DNA from: Phoronis australis
Lineage: Eukaryota > Phoronida > Phoronidae
Direction: 5' to 3'
Assembly: GCA_002633005.1 (NCBI GenBank)
Contig: NMRA01000416.1
Coordinates: forward strand, 165,597 to 229,596
DNA: 64,000 nt
The notes below the pieces were generated by a model. The model was not told the DNA's origin and made no database searches. It saw only the letters and a program-made list of their open reading frames with translations. How positions within the stretch are numbered: the stretch's first letter is position 1; each line of letters starts with the position of its first letter. Position numbers and translations under genes: made by a program. Shown one piece after another: positions 35,840-47,122 of this stretch.

Positions 35840-37278
35840 GTGACCTTCGACTACTTTAGTCATGAAAATTTAAAAGATTTCGATAATTTTTTGTCTGTTT
35901 TTAGAGCCGCATAAGATGAGTACTTTTAGTGATTTTTGAAACAGTCAAAATTGGCTAAATTCGTATCTCGATATCTCAGCTGGCACAGGTTTCAGAACAT
36001 TTTAGTGCCAACCAGTGTGTTGAGCTATTTTAGGTCTACAAAATAAGACAAAAAATTTCCTGGCGCGAAGGGATTTCATGTCATTTGAAGTCAAAAATGA
36101 CTGGTGGTTACGCCATTTCACCACAATGAGTAATGCCGACAAACGTCAACAAAAAGTGAACATTTGTTAATAGTTGGCCAGCAAACGGCGAATCAATTTA
36201 TCATTCATCAAATTTCGTATTTTTTAGGCACCGAGGGTACACTACTTTATTTCTAAAAAGTGCTCATAGTCATGGAATTATGATACTTACTACGCAGATA
36301 GCAGTAGTTTTGGCAGGACACCTTTTGCGAGAGTCGAAATTCAAATCTCACTGGTTTCACAAAGCTCAGTAATCTTATTTGCACGGCTAAAAACAAAAAA
36401 AAAAAACGCCGACAAATCATTTTCATAACATTTTCCTTCAAAAATCGTGTTGCCCTCTCCCCACTTGCGACGTTCCAAATCTTACAGTGTTGTATGAACA
36501 AGATCATTTATTTATGGTTTTATCTGTGATTGTCGTGTTTACAAAGATGCTTACTGTGGGTTAGCTGTGGAGTGTGTCTGATTTCTTTAAGAATCTTCAA
36601 GTGGTTTTGATGCATTGGCAATTACAGGCAAGGCAAATGCAAAACCACTGGTCAGAGTCATTCCGTGGACGTTATATAGCCGCCAATGTCACAATAACTT
36701 CACTTTTGAAGTGGTATGGCTGGCTAATGTCATCATTTTGTTATCTGCGCGCATTTTGCTGTGATTGACACAAGTGAAAAATGGGAGACTTCCGAGTAGC
36801 AATGGGGGCTGACAACATAGAACCAGCTACCAGTGAGAAGATACTTCACCTGCGCAGTGGGAGGCACAGAGGAACGTACTTGAATAAGTGTGTGTAACTA
36901 GTTGTGAGAAGTCTAAAGAGTGAATTCATATTACTTCGCAGTCCTGCAGAGGACAAAGGTACTTGTATCCTGTTCCAGGTTATCAGCTGTTACTTGACTA
37001 TATAAATGCCTCATGTTGGAAGCATGATCCACTGCAGAGGTCATGTGAAAGAAGTGAGGATGATAAAGGCTGCTTTCAGCATAAAGTCCATAAGTACACG
37101 ACAAGTATTGTATTGTAGCTCATGTTTTTCCATGACTTCTCAGCAGACAATATACAGCATATAAACTTTAAAGCTCAGTTCAAAACATAACTTCATGCAC
37201 ATTGGGTTCTAACTGCTAATTAGTCTTTGAGGTGCTTTAATAGCAAGACTACCAACTTTCTAAGGCAAAATCACATCA
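35840..37278. other. Interior of TTAA element, no gene recognised
   Basis: No coding motif or splice-bracketed exon found. Short frames at 36253-36507 and 36574-36768 are unsupported. Confidence 0.35.
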
Positions 37279-37820
37279 GAGATATCTAAATGTGGTATTT
37301 GATCTAAGTGCTAATGGACTGGCTCAAATAGGAGACTCCTATGTTAGTTGTTCAAAATACAGGTGATCTCGCTTACATGTACCTCCTCATCCCATACGTA
37401 ACTCCCCAGTCTGTATATACAATGTTGGACCTGACTTTAAAGTCAAAAGTGACATTTAATGTGACCAGAATCTGGTTTAACACTCATTGCCTGGTTAATT
37501 TATACAAACTACCACGGAAAACACGAGATGTCTAAATGTGTTAAAAGATCTAAATACCAGTGAATTGGCTCAAACATGACACTACTGATGTTAACAATTC
37601 AGAATACAGGTGACCTCCTTTAACTCATCACATACCGTACAAATAGCTCTCATTCTGCAAAAACAATGTTGGAACAGATTAAAGTCAAAATGATATTCAA
37701 TGTGACTGTAATCTGGTTTAATTAACACTGGTCATCCAGTTAAGTGGTACAAAGTAGCATGGAAAAACGAGATATGCAAATGTGTTCTTTGATCTAAATG
37801 CCAGTGAATTGGTTCAAGTA
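37279..37820 (+). repeat. Tandem repeat of about 245 bp, 2.2 copies
   Basis: AGATAT-TAAATGTG..TTGATCTAA recurs near 37279, 37527 and 37770. Between these, AATACAGGTGA, CAATGTTGGA and AATCTGGTTTAA also recur. Not coding. Confidence 0.65.
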
Positions 37821-38158
37821 TGCCTAAGTCACTACCTTTCCTTAAGCTTGTACATAAGTTAACACTCAGATAAGGCTTCTCTTTTTAGTTAAGAGAAACT
37901 GAGTGTAATATGAATTTGAAAGATGAAAACTGAAATACTAGCATCTTTAAATAAATGGGACAGCAAAGTTTCAACCAGAACACTGACTAAACATCCTAAA
38001 TTTTACTGACAAGATCACAGCAAGTGTTGCTATATTGCGTTTTACATTTATCTCAGTTTCTACAATATCACATCAATAACAACTGGTTAAATCACTCAGA
38101 CAACCCAACAGATTGTATAATGTTCGAACAAAGATGAAATCCGGAGTATTACTGGACA

Positions 38159-38332
38159 TCACTGACTGTCAAGTTCATTATCTCCCTCATTTGACCATTT
38201 TCCAGCGCAGTTCAAGGCAGCCAAGCGTGAAAAGAAACCTTTATCATGTTGTAATGTCAGCCAGCCTTCCTCCCGAAACTGCTCATCCGTCTTCATCGCC
38301 TGTGCAGTTTTTGCGGGGTCTGCTTTGTTGCT
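38159..38332 (-). CDS. Candidate terminal exon, unrecognised protein
   Basis: After a possible AG acceptor (AAAGTAG) on the minus strand, 57 codons run to a TGA. They encode a hydrophilic stretch (SNKADPAKTAQAMKTDEQFR) followed by EEGWLTLQHDKGFFSRLAAL. Composition looks protein-like but no family is recognised. It lies inside the 6.9-kb TTAA element on the same strand as the exon at 41285-41522. Phases do not join directly (1 versus 0), so either another exon lies between or the pairing is wrong. Confidence 0.3.
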   Translation of the reverse strand, partial: SNKADPAKTAQAMKTDEQFREEGWLTLQHDKGFFSRLAALNCAGKWSNEGDNELDSQ

Positions 38333-38637
38333 CTACTTTCTGAAAAACGACAGGCAGGTTGTAACACTCTCGAATTATACACTTTTTGCAGAACTTTGCA
38401 GAGCCCAGCCACTACACAGGTGTGACTGCCGCTGAGTGATCCAATGATTTTAGCTGAGATAATTCATTTGACCCATGGAGTGTAATATGTAAAACGACCA
38501 TAAGTACAACAAGAAAAAACACTGTGGGTACTTGATTTATTTTTGCCAGTTTGATTGGATTCCTTTGGACATCAAATGAATATCATATCCAGACAACAAA
38601 TGTCAACATAGTGGTACTCATAAAACATAACGACACG

Positions 38638-39317
38638 NNNNNNNNNNNNNNNNNNNNNNNNNNNNNNNNNNNNNNNNNNNNNNNNNNNNNNNNNNNNNNN
38701 NNNNNNNNNNNNNNNNNNNNNNNNNNNNNNNNNNNNNNNNNNNNNNNNNNNNNNNNNNNNNNNNNNNNNNNNNNNNNNNNNNNNNNNNNNNNNNNNNNNN
38801 NNNNNNNNNNNNNNNNNNNNNNNNNNNNNNNNNNNNNNNNNNNNNNNNNNNNNNNNNNNNNNNNNNNNNNNNNNNNNNNNNNNNNNNNNNNNNNNNNNNN
38901 NNNNNNNNNNNNNNNNNNNNNNNNNNNNNNNNNNNNNNNNNNNNNNNNNNNNNNNNNNNNNNNNNNNNNNNNNNNNNNNNNNNNNNNNNNNNNNNNNNNN
39001 NNNNNNNNNNNNNNNNNNNNNNNNNNNNNNNNNNNNNNNNNNNNNNNNNNNNNNNNNNNNNNNNNNNNNNNNNNNNNNNNNNNNNNNNNNNNNNNNNNNN
39101 NNNNNNNNNNNNNNNNNNNNNNNNNNNNNNNNNNNNNNNNNNNNNNNNNNNNNNNNNNNNNNNNNNNNNNNNNNNNNNNNNNNNNNNNNNNNNNNNNNNN
39201 NNNNNNNNNNNNNNNNNNNNNNNNNNNNNNNNNNNNNNNNNNNNNNNNNNNNNNNNNNNNNNNNNNNNNNNNNNNNNNNNNNNNNNNNNNNNNNNNNNNN
39301 NNNNNNNNNNNNNNNNN
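38638..39317. other. Assembly gap (680 N)
   Basis: A run of N. Any open frame that spans it is meaningless within the gap. The upstream part of the LINE at 39318 probably begins inside it. Confidence 0.99.
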
Positions 39318-40710
39318 CTTCGCAGGGAGCAGCCCTGAATGTTCTTTGCAGCTTCAACACGACTTAAATAAACTAAGCTATTGGTCACAAGAATGGAGAA
39401 TGAATTTTAAACCAGAAAAAAGCGTTGACCTCACCTTCTCCAAATCTATTAATGCTCTCTTCCTTGTTGACCCATCTTATGACCTTAAACTTAATGATGA
39501 AATCATTCCTAGAAAACAGTCGCACAGACATCTGGGTATACTGTTAGATGAAAAACTCTCATTCACCCATCACCTTAAGGAGCTCGTACAAAAAACTCAG
39601 GAACTAATTAACCCACTCAAGCTTGTCTCTCGTCATCTGAATTCTACACATTTAGAAGTTTTGTTCAAATCCTTTGTACTTCCACACATTGATTATTGTG
39701 ATATTATATATCAGTCTGCCAATACGGTGCACTCCAACATTTGGAGAAGTTACAATATCAAGCCGCCTTACTCATAACCGGAGCTTACAGGGGATCCAAT
39801 AGTGTTAAGGTTTTGAATAGTCTCAAGTGGCCCAAACTGTCTACTCGACGCAATCTTCACATGACCACATTTACTTTCAAGGTAATAAACAATGTCAACA
39901 ACGTGTCTGTCAAAAAAATATTTGATCTATATACCAGACATGGCCATCGTAGTGATTTGAGATCCTCCACCCCATATGCAATTCCTCGGTCATTCAGTCA
40001 GGCATTCAGAAGGTCTACAGTCATGATGTGCATCAACAACTGGAATTCTCTTCCAGTCTCTGTTAAGGAAAGCAACTCTTTTACGAGTATAAAAAATAAT
40101 TTTTTGAACTGTTTTTCATAATTTTGATAACTCAACACCCTTGACTCAATTCTCCCTTACCCGCGATAACGAAATAGCATTGTACAGATCAAGATGTGGC
40201 CTTTTAACCAAACTCTGACAAGTTCAGGCACAACTTTAGTAATGTCTCTCCAAACTGTAAATGTGGTGACCATCAATCTTATCCTCATATTTTCTTCAAA
40301 TGTCCCCTCATCGAATCCCTGAGAGACTCACTCTTTCGTGCACTCAATGATAACTAATCAATTGTTAACGCTCTCAATTCTTGTAATAATATCCCTACCA
40401 GAGTTACATTACTACTGAATGGTAGTCCTAACCTTGACTTCGTTCTCATCGAATTCCTCCTAAGCAATGTACCGTTTATCAATATTGTTGCATCTGATTG
40501 CCCTACATGAATCTGTACATATTTTTGTTTTTATATATCTGTAATAGCATGTCTAAGTATTGGAATACTTATTTTAGATACTACTTAATTGTATGAACCT
40601 CTATGTATATAAGTTTCTTTTATGAATTGTTTACAACCCAGATATAATGCTTCGCGGTTTCTGGGTTTGTTACTATTTCTTTGTATGTTCTGTGTATAAT
40701 TCAATAAATA
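39318..40710 (+). pseudogene. LINE (non-LTR retrotransposon) 3' half: RT C-terminus and tail
   Basis: Emerging from the gap, the frame starts FAGSS where a FADD-type catalytic motif would be expected. It continues with LSYWSQEWRMNFKPEKS, HRHLGILLDEKLSFTHH and LPHIDYCD, all typical of LINE RT palm/thumb. A one-base frameshift near 39735 moves the frame to 39741-40121 (LEKLQYQAALLITGA, then INNWNSLPVSV). Beyond the stop, a third segment (40160-40350) decodes as CKCG..H.FFKCP, a Cys/His knuckle seen at many LINE C-termini. A 3' tail with AATAAATATATA follows near 40705. It is a dead copy, inserted inside the TTAA element. The clade (Jockey/CR1/L2-like) is not resolved. Confidence 0.85.
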
Positions 40711-41284
40711 TATATCACAGTTAAAAAAACTAAAAAGAAGACGCATAACAACAATATCGGTTGTTGAAAAGTGAAAGTCAATGAGATATTGCATTTTCCG
40801 CTTGCAACAAGTACAGGTCACTAGGTGCACATAATCTCAGACTAAACTTACAACTAACACAAGACGCTACTAGTAAGTGGACTGAATAGCTCTAGGCTAG
40901 CCTAGACTCCAACAACGGCGACAGGGCAGGTATATCACTGATTTGCCCTTAGGAACACAAGACTGTTAATCAGTTGTTTACAGTGATGCAGGCTTAGGAC
41001 TACTAAATTTCACCAGTGTGTACGATAAAAAGCTCTGTCTATACTACATGGTCAAAAACAAGTACTGTTGTTACATTTTTGTGGTACATGCATGGTCACA
41101 CAGTTTGTGATCTTCCTGAAAGGAGGGACCAGTAACTTGCATTGCAGGGTACTGATTAGAATAACATCTGTTGTTTCTAGCGGTGCTAACTGGTTCTCGA
41201 ATCATGTATCCACAAAACTGACTATTACCGCCACAATGCTATCGTGATAATCTCAAATTCAAACAAAGCAGTAGTAGTACTCAC
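40711..41284. other. Interior of TTAA element, no gene recognised
   Basis: Downstream (minus sense) of the candidate donor at 41284. Presumably intron if that exon is real. Confidence 0.35.
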
Positions 41285-41522
41285 CAGATCCAACAGGAAA
41301 GAACACAAATGCATTGACATTGTTGAGTTCCTGTGAAAGTAAGTTGACTTTAGACATTTCAACCAGCATCCCCACTTCAGGCTTGGCACGCGAGCTACCA
41401 CTAATGAAATGGGTGTTTGCAGAGTTTACATGGTTTCCACAGAATTCCAAGATGAGCCCGGTGTCTTGCCCTTGCCTTGGACGCAGTGACACAGGCGTGA
41501 CACGGGTCCAGTGAACACGCAT
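41285..41522 (-). CDS. Candidate exon, unrecognised protein, inside TTAA element
   Basis: A minus-strand frame opens at an ATG (41522) and runs 79 codons to a strong donor (GGATCTG/GTGAGT). It encodes RPRQGQDTGLILEFCGNHVN, then FISGSSRAKPEVGMLVEMSK and VNAFVFFPVGS. The mixed hydrophobic/polar pattern and splice donor support real coding. No domain is recognised. An in-frame stop lies just upstream of the ATG, so this is either the first coding exon or an exon with an unrecognised acceptor. It may be a host gene fragment carried by the transposon, or part of the transposon's own gene. Confidence 0.4.
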
Positions 41523-42477
41523 ATGTAAATTGTCCGACTCTCGCCAAAATCAGTTGCCGCAGTCTGTAGGTGCGGTGGTTTGCTACTCACTTTATGCCGC
41601 ATCAAGATTTCACACATGTGCAGAGGACATTCTTTTGAGGTTCCATACACTTCATCACACTCCATCATACTAGCAGATAACACAGCAAGTCAGGATTCGC
41701 CAACCGGAACCATTTTGCCACCACTAAAGTGACACCTGTTGTTGGACACTGGGTTCACGAAAAACGCGGAATTTTAATTAAAAAGGAAAAATACCTTTAA
41801 AAAATGCGCCTGACTTAATGACACATAACTAAGTATTAATAAATCAACTTTTGAATCAAAACTATGCACTTTACTGGTGTTGTAATGTTCCAAACAGGTA
41901 TCGGTATTGAAGGTAATTTCTACTCAGGTGGTTGTCGCAATCTTGCAATTTGTATAGAAAAATGTTCAGCGCCAGAAAATTTTATTGTACTAATGAACAG
42001 CAATAAGATAGAAACGTCTTGTGTAAAAGTCTGGTGTTAATCAGTGTTGCGCCAGCTGAGATATACGGGCTCAAAGTGTGGCGAAATTGCAATGCCTTGT
42101 TAACCTCTGACCCCTCTATACTTTATGCCTGAAATTTTTAACTTAGCGGCAGAGTTAATGAGTATTGTTTAACATCTTTGTAAAGCCGAAGACTTGCTTT
42201 ATTTAAAAATTACAAGCAAATAATGATCTCGGGCGACGATATCTTTTATTGTGCAGTGCAAATAAGGCATTTTCGGCGAGTTCATTGCATAGCATACCCC
42301 TAAAATAGAGGCTACATGATTTCTCCCACTTAAACAAGGTAAAATGAGATTGGACTTTACTGTTTTGTTTATCATCCCAAAGGTAACTAAAATGCATAGT
42401 ATGGTTCAAATCGGTGACATTGGGTTTATCACCCCTCTGGGCATTTTTGCCTGCTGTGAGCCGTACTTCACTCTTAA

Positions 42478-43905
42478 GAATTAGTCGACTAATTTTTATT
42501 CCGCTGAGCTTCGAGGAGATTAAACCGCATTTAGAAAGGATAGATGAAATTGTTAGAGACAACGGGAAGAACAGACACAACCGGGAGAAGAATAAATATC
42601 TTCTAAATATTCTCTGAAACTCAAAAAATGCCTTCATGGATCAAGAAATTTAGAATTGTATTGCGCGTACTGTGATGTGCCATTATTTAAAGCCATGAGT
42701 TAAAGAGTTGGATGGAAACCCAATCATTTTAATCACAAAATAGAAACCAGCATCTGATGACTTAGCTCTGCATATTCCTAAATCATACTCCTAAATAAAT
42801 TTAATTTAAAATGTCGTGGTTCCCACTGTAAGACAGCACGGGTAATTTGAATCAAATGAATGTCAAAAGTCCATGATGTCTACTGAACCATATGCTTCAC
42901 ACTTTGTTTTAAGAAGATACTGAAGTCCTGTTATTAACACTTTAAAAGCATCACATTTATTGCTTACATGGGCATGCATCAGAACCAGCGACAGCATGGA
43001 CCAGAGAATAATTTTGTACAAGCCCTAAGGACAAGTTCTAATTTAAAAAAATTCATTGATATGCATTTAATGACCGTGATTAGTAATATTTCAAACTTTA
43101 TTTCATATTTTATATTTTCACTGTCATATTTACCTACTAGTTTTGAATTAATGTTCTATTTAACACTTTAAAACAGATTTTCCTGATAACTTACAGCTGT
43201 CAAATACAAAATGATTATCACTCTCATTCCCATTGATAATGCTTACCCTCTTCAAAAGGAAGTGAAGATTTTAGGTGTTTTATATCATTAATCAAATGTA
43301 ATGAAAAGTTAAAATCCTAGAGTATATTCCTAATATAGCGCTACCTGTGATGATTTTGTGCAAAAGGCTAATCGGTACATTTTAATTAAAATCATTGAAT
43401 TAGTATCAAAAGACCAATATAGCGTAAATACTGCAAAAGTTTGAATCATTCTGAATTGATATCTTAGTCACAACAAACAATTTATTACTAGAAATTCAGA
43501 GCATACGTCCGTCACGTACGTCCGTCACACTAACTCAACTTATATCGAGCTCTCTGACAAAAATTTCGTAACAGATATCATCAAAAAATTAGTGTGTTCT
43601 ACTTTGCAAACATTCCACTAAATCATCATGTAAATCATAAAATTGTAACTCAATGCAACTCACAGAAAATTTACATTAATTTTTTTTTAATTCAAATTCT
43701 CTGCCTACGTCCATCACACCCCTTTAAAGACAATTTTCTCAGTCAGATTAAAAGATATGGGGAAAGTTGATACATGCTTTGAAAGCTATTAGTCAGACCT
43801 ATCAATTGATGTATTAATTGTTTTCCTAGGGTCAACACTTGTTTCACAATTGATCAAAATGTTCAATGATTGTACTTCCGTCACAAATGGAATTGCCGCA
43901 CTAGT
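42478..43905 (+). mobile_element. CGTCCGTCAC element, second copy, right half
   Basis: Resumes at GAATTAG after the TTAA and parallels about 30580-31993 of the full copy (GCTTCGAGGAGATTAAACCG, AATTTCATC-type and AATTGATCAAAATG stretches). It ends near CACAAATGGAATTGCC. Contains two tandem GTACGTCCGTCAC-like units near 43503. Confidence 0.7.
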
Positions 43906-45499
43906 AACCATTAATGTCATTTTAAACTTTTGGGAGTTTACCAAAGTTTAATTGAGCGGTCTTAACAGTCAAAAGTATGAAACCTTCGAAGTTACAACAG
44001 ATTTTTTTAATAATACACTAATATGTAAAATGAAACTGATCCCCAAATGAAAAAGTGTACTGACTTTCAGATGGGACATGAATTGAAACTCAATTGAGGT
44101 TCAGTTGAGATTCAATTGAAGTTTTTCCCATTTAAATGATTTGATTCAATTCATTTGCTCATCCCTAACAGCGTTCTCCCCTTAATTGAGTACAACAAAT
44201 TGTCGGATGACCCCTGTAGCCATTATCTTACACTACTGATTAAGTCTATGGTGGTGTTTATGGCTGCATGGAGGGTCAGTTCTCATCTAGGAAAAGATCC
44301 TATATATCAGGCCTGAAGGGCTGACTGTGCTGTTAAAAATAAAAGTCAAGCTATAAAATGTTTGAACATAAACCAATAACATTTCTGAATTCCTCGTCAA
44401 ATGTTCATCATGTTTTAAAGTTTTACAATCACCAAAATGGCCAAACTACAACTGAAATTTAAAGGCAGCGTAAAATGAACCAGCTGCTCTTTAGAGGTGT
44501 TAAATACAATTTTGTGCAACATATCTTTCTTTCTCTTTATTCCACAAAACCACTTCTTAATTACTACACATTTTATGCTCCCCCCATAGTATGCGCTCCC
44601 ATAGGAAACCTCTCACATTTGTCTAGTGTATTGACATCATCGTTGTGACCAGCACATTACTGCACTAACCACAGCCTGAACACCTGATCACCTGCAGGGA
44701 CAGTCAAAAAGATAAGTAGTTCGCTCAAGGAAGGTCACCAATTAGAAACATCACTGATGTCAGGAATCAATGTCGATTGATAACGCGGTTACTAACCAGA
44801 ACAGTCGCGTCAAGTAATGCTGCCCTTCGAACCCAGCACACTGAACAGCGACATAGATCACTGATAGGACGCTATCCACTCACTCACGGCGAACTAAGTT
44901 CCAAAGTATTTGCACCCATGTAAAACGCTATACAAAACCTACGTTTCTTAAATCTGACAACGACAAACTTGCCGAACTCTGTGGTGGAAAAACATATAAA
45001 AAATTATTTACTAACAATATCCCCACCAGTAAATCACTATGGTTTAGTGTGAATGCATGTCTGCTTTTTATTGCAAAAAAAAACAAACGTGAAGATGACA
45101 ACCCTTGGCTATCGCCAAACGATGCTGAACAAACTTGTCTCGCACCAGAATAATCCTAAGTCAGCAAGAAATTCTCAAGCTCTCGTTTCCGGGACACTGC
45201 GTGCAATCATGAGAAATAAAAGTAAAGTCGTTCAAACAGCTCATGCCGAAGGCGTACACATGTTGGAAACGCAAGTTGTTATCTCACCAACAACCAATCG
45301 GCGCCGAATGTGAGCACCGCCACCGGGGAAAGTCAATTAATTAAAAGTTAAGTGACGATATGGAAAAACTAGCACCCCAGTACAATGTATATACACCTTG
45401 TGAAAACGTGGATGCTAAAATCATGATTCTAGGTGTAAAATTAAAGAAGTTATGGTGATTTTAAAGTGGGACTGCTAACTCCGACTAGTCAGTGCCCAG
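43906..45499. other. No gene recognised
   Basis: The 45053-45313 open frame is basic and has no recognisable motif or splice sites. The remainder is A+T-rich. Confidence 0.35.
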
Positions 45500-45780
45500 T
45501 AATCTCTAAGGAGTTTCTTGGAAAAACTTCTTGTTTCGGTTACAGGTGCAAGGGTCTACAATACGCGCAAATAGTACATTAAAGTAAATTCATAACAAAA
45601 ATGAAAAGAAAGAACACTTACCCCGGCGTGTAACGATGATTTGGTTTTCGTTTTGGCTGGCAATCACAGACGAGCGTTCTCTGCTTGCACCATAGACTAT
45701 AATCTATGCTTGTTCCTATCTTGGCGTCTTGTGTGAACTTGCGCAGCGCTTACTTCCGGGTTATGATAAGGAGTACTTGA
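45500..45780. repeat. Dispersed repeat, copy 2
   Basis: Same family as 33400-33700. It lies just outside the left terminal repeat of the 4.26-kb element. Confidence 0.5.
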
Positions 45781-46339
45781 GTCAACTAACCGACCCCCCT
45801 GCTATCACTACTCACGTGGTAATATTAATCATTGACACCCGGCCACAAGTCTTTAACTGCCAGGCCTATTACTCTGTACAGTCCGTAAGTTGATTTTATG
45901 AAAAATCGCCCACGCTCAATAAAACGGTGCAAATGATGTCGCCGAGACATTTTTAAAAAACAAACCATGGGATACCGGACTTAGACATCAAGTATTTGTA
46001 AAGGGAGCATTTACAAGACTGCACAAGCAAAATTTAATCATATAAGGCAATTGGATATTTTTCACAAGTCTTTTAAGTGACAAATTGTAACATTCGTTAC
46101 TGTCGCCGGTTTACTCTTTTGGTTTGGGAAACTATAATAATTTCTCATTTTAGATACTTATTTCATTTGTTTGATATACATGCTGCTCTTTTCAATCAAC
46201 TGGAGTACGTACATCTGTGCAACTAGTGAATTTCTAGAAACGTGAATATACCTGTCGCCATCTTATTGTCGGTATTGACCGACAACAGGTTTGTGCAAAT
46301 AATTGTATGAACTGATGCTATAAGTTAAAACTCTACAAT

Positions 46340-46840
46340 TGTACACTGGGAGGTAGAGGGTGGGAAATTTGAATAAGTTTTTGAACGTACGACAATGTGG
46401 CCAGATGAACTGAAAGCGAGGTTACCATAACAAAGAAAACACCCCTAAGGACACGTGACAATCATCAGCCTATAAGAGCCAAGAGCTGACCAAACTCGAG
46501 GCACGTGATAACAACAGACCAATACGAAGGCTGGGAAACGACGTGTAGTCCTACACAAAGTAATAATGGAATAGACCGAAATGAGAGGGGAAAGGAGTTA
46601 GACGGGTCCATATGCTCATATGAATATATTTAACGAGCGAAATACCATTTATGATCGACATATGTCCCGAATAATAGATAAATGATACGTGCGTCGCAAG
46701 CTCGTTACCAGAGATGAAAATGAGACGGAGGTAGAAGATATAAGGTCATTTATTATGACTAGTACAATTACAATATAATGAATACAGGTACATAACGTAT
46801 AATTGGTAATCTCTGGTAAGATGGGCAATAAAAAGCGCCA
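46340..46840 (+). repeat. Repeat block in B-then-A order
   Basis: B (46340-46655) matches 3330-3620 and A (46655-46840) matches 3121-3325, in the opposite order. A further partial copy (end of B, then A, then leader) is at 55440-55792. It directly precedes the leader of the DDE-like gene, including the CCGGATACCCAACCTTAACT segment. Confidence 0.65.
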
Positions 46841-47122
46841 CTAGAGATGTTGTAAGACAGCTCATGCCCGTCCGCAGGGACGCTCGAAGGGAGAGAAATG
46901 GAAGGAATAGTGTGAAGGACTACTTACAAACTCTGTCAGCCGGATACCCAACCTTAACTCCGGGTGCCAAACCGGAGGGGGAGGTACGATTGCCCAGGAC
47001 TGGAACAGGTGCCGGTGTTGTCTCAATCCGTGTCGTGGCGGGAATAGCCTGGACGAAACGAACTCGAGTGGCTACGACAGTACCTCGGCTACACCTGGGG
47101 ATCTGGACAAGCTGGTGGTGAA

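Larger units (their letters stand above)
35570..42473. mobile_element. 6.9-kb TTAA-flanked DNA transposon (Kolobok-like)
   Basis: TTAA at 35566-35569 and 42474-42477 flank a block absent from the full CGTCCGTCAC copy, whose sequence reads CAATCTTCTTAAGAATTAG across the site. Both ends start with GAG after TTAA. About 26-36 bases in, an inverted pair matches well: CAGAGGGTGATAAACGCTAT (from 35596) against CAGAGGGGTGATAAACCCAA (reverse of 42409-42439), each followed by GTCAC and GATT. The interior has candidate minus-strand exons (41285-41522, 38159-38332), a tandem repeat, a LINE fragment and a 680-base gap. No transposase was recognised; it may lie in the gap or be lost. Confidence 0.7.

Noticed and set aside
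38551-39777. A 408-codon open frame spanning the gap
   Set aside because: Most of it is N; only the part after 39318 is real LINE sequence.
42203-42637. 144-codon minus-strand frame
   Set aside because: It crosses the TTAA junction between two transposons and has no motif.
45053-45313. Basic 86-codon open frame as a gene
   Set aside because: No recognisable domain, no splice or poly(A) support, mixed-repeat neighbourhood.
46640-46840. Hammerhead ribozyme in the A/B repeat
   Set aside because: A CTGATGA occurs on the minus strand of B in one copy but without a following GAAA core, and it is CTGACGA in the other copy.
46864-47121. 85-codon frame just before the DDE-like gene
   Set aside because: Its DNA recurs at 55690-55790 as a leader without conserved frame; probably untranslated leader sequence.
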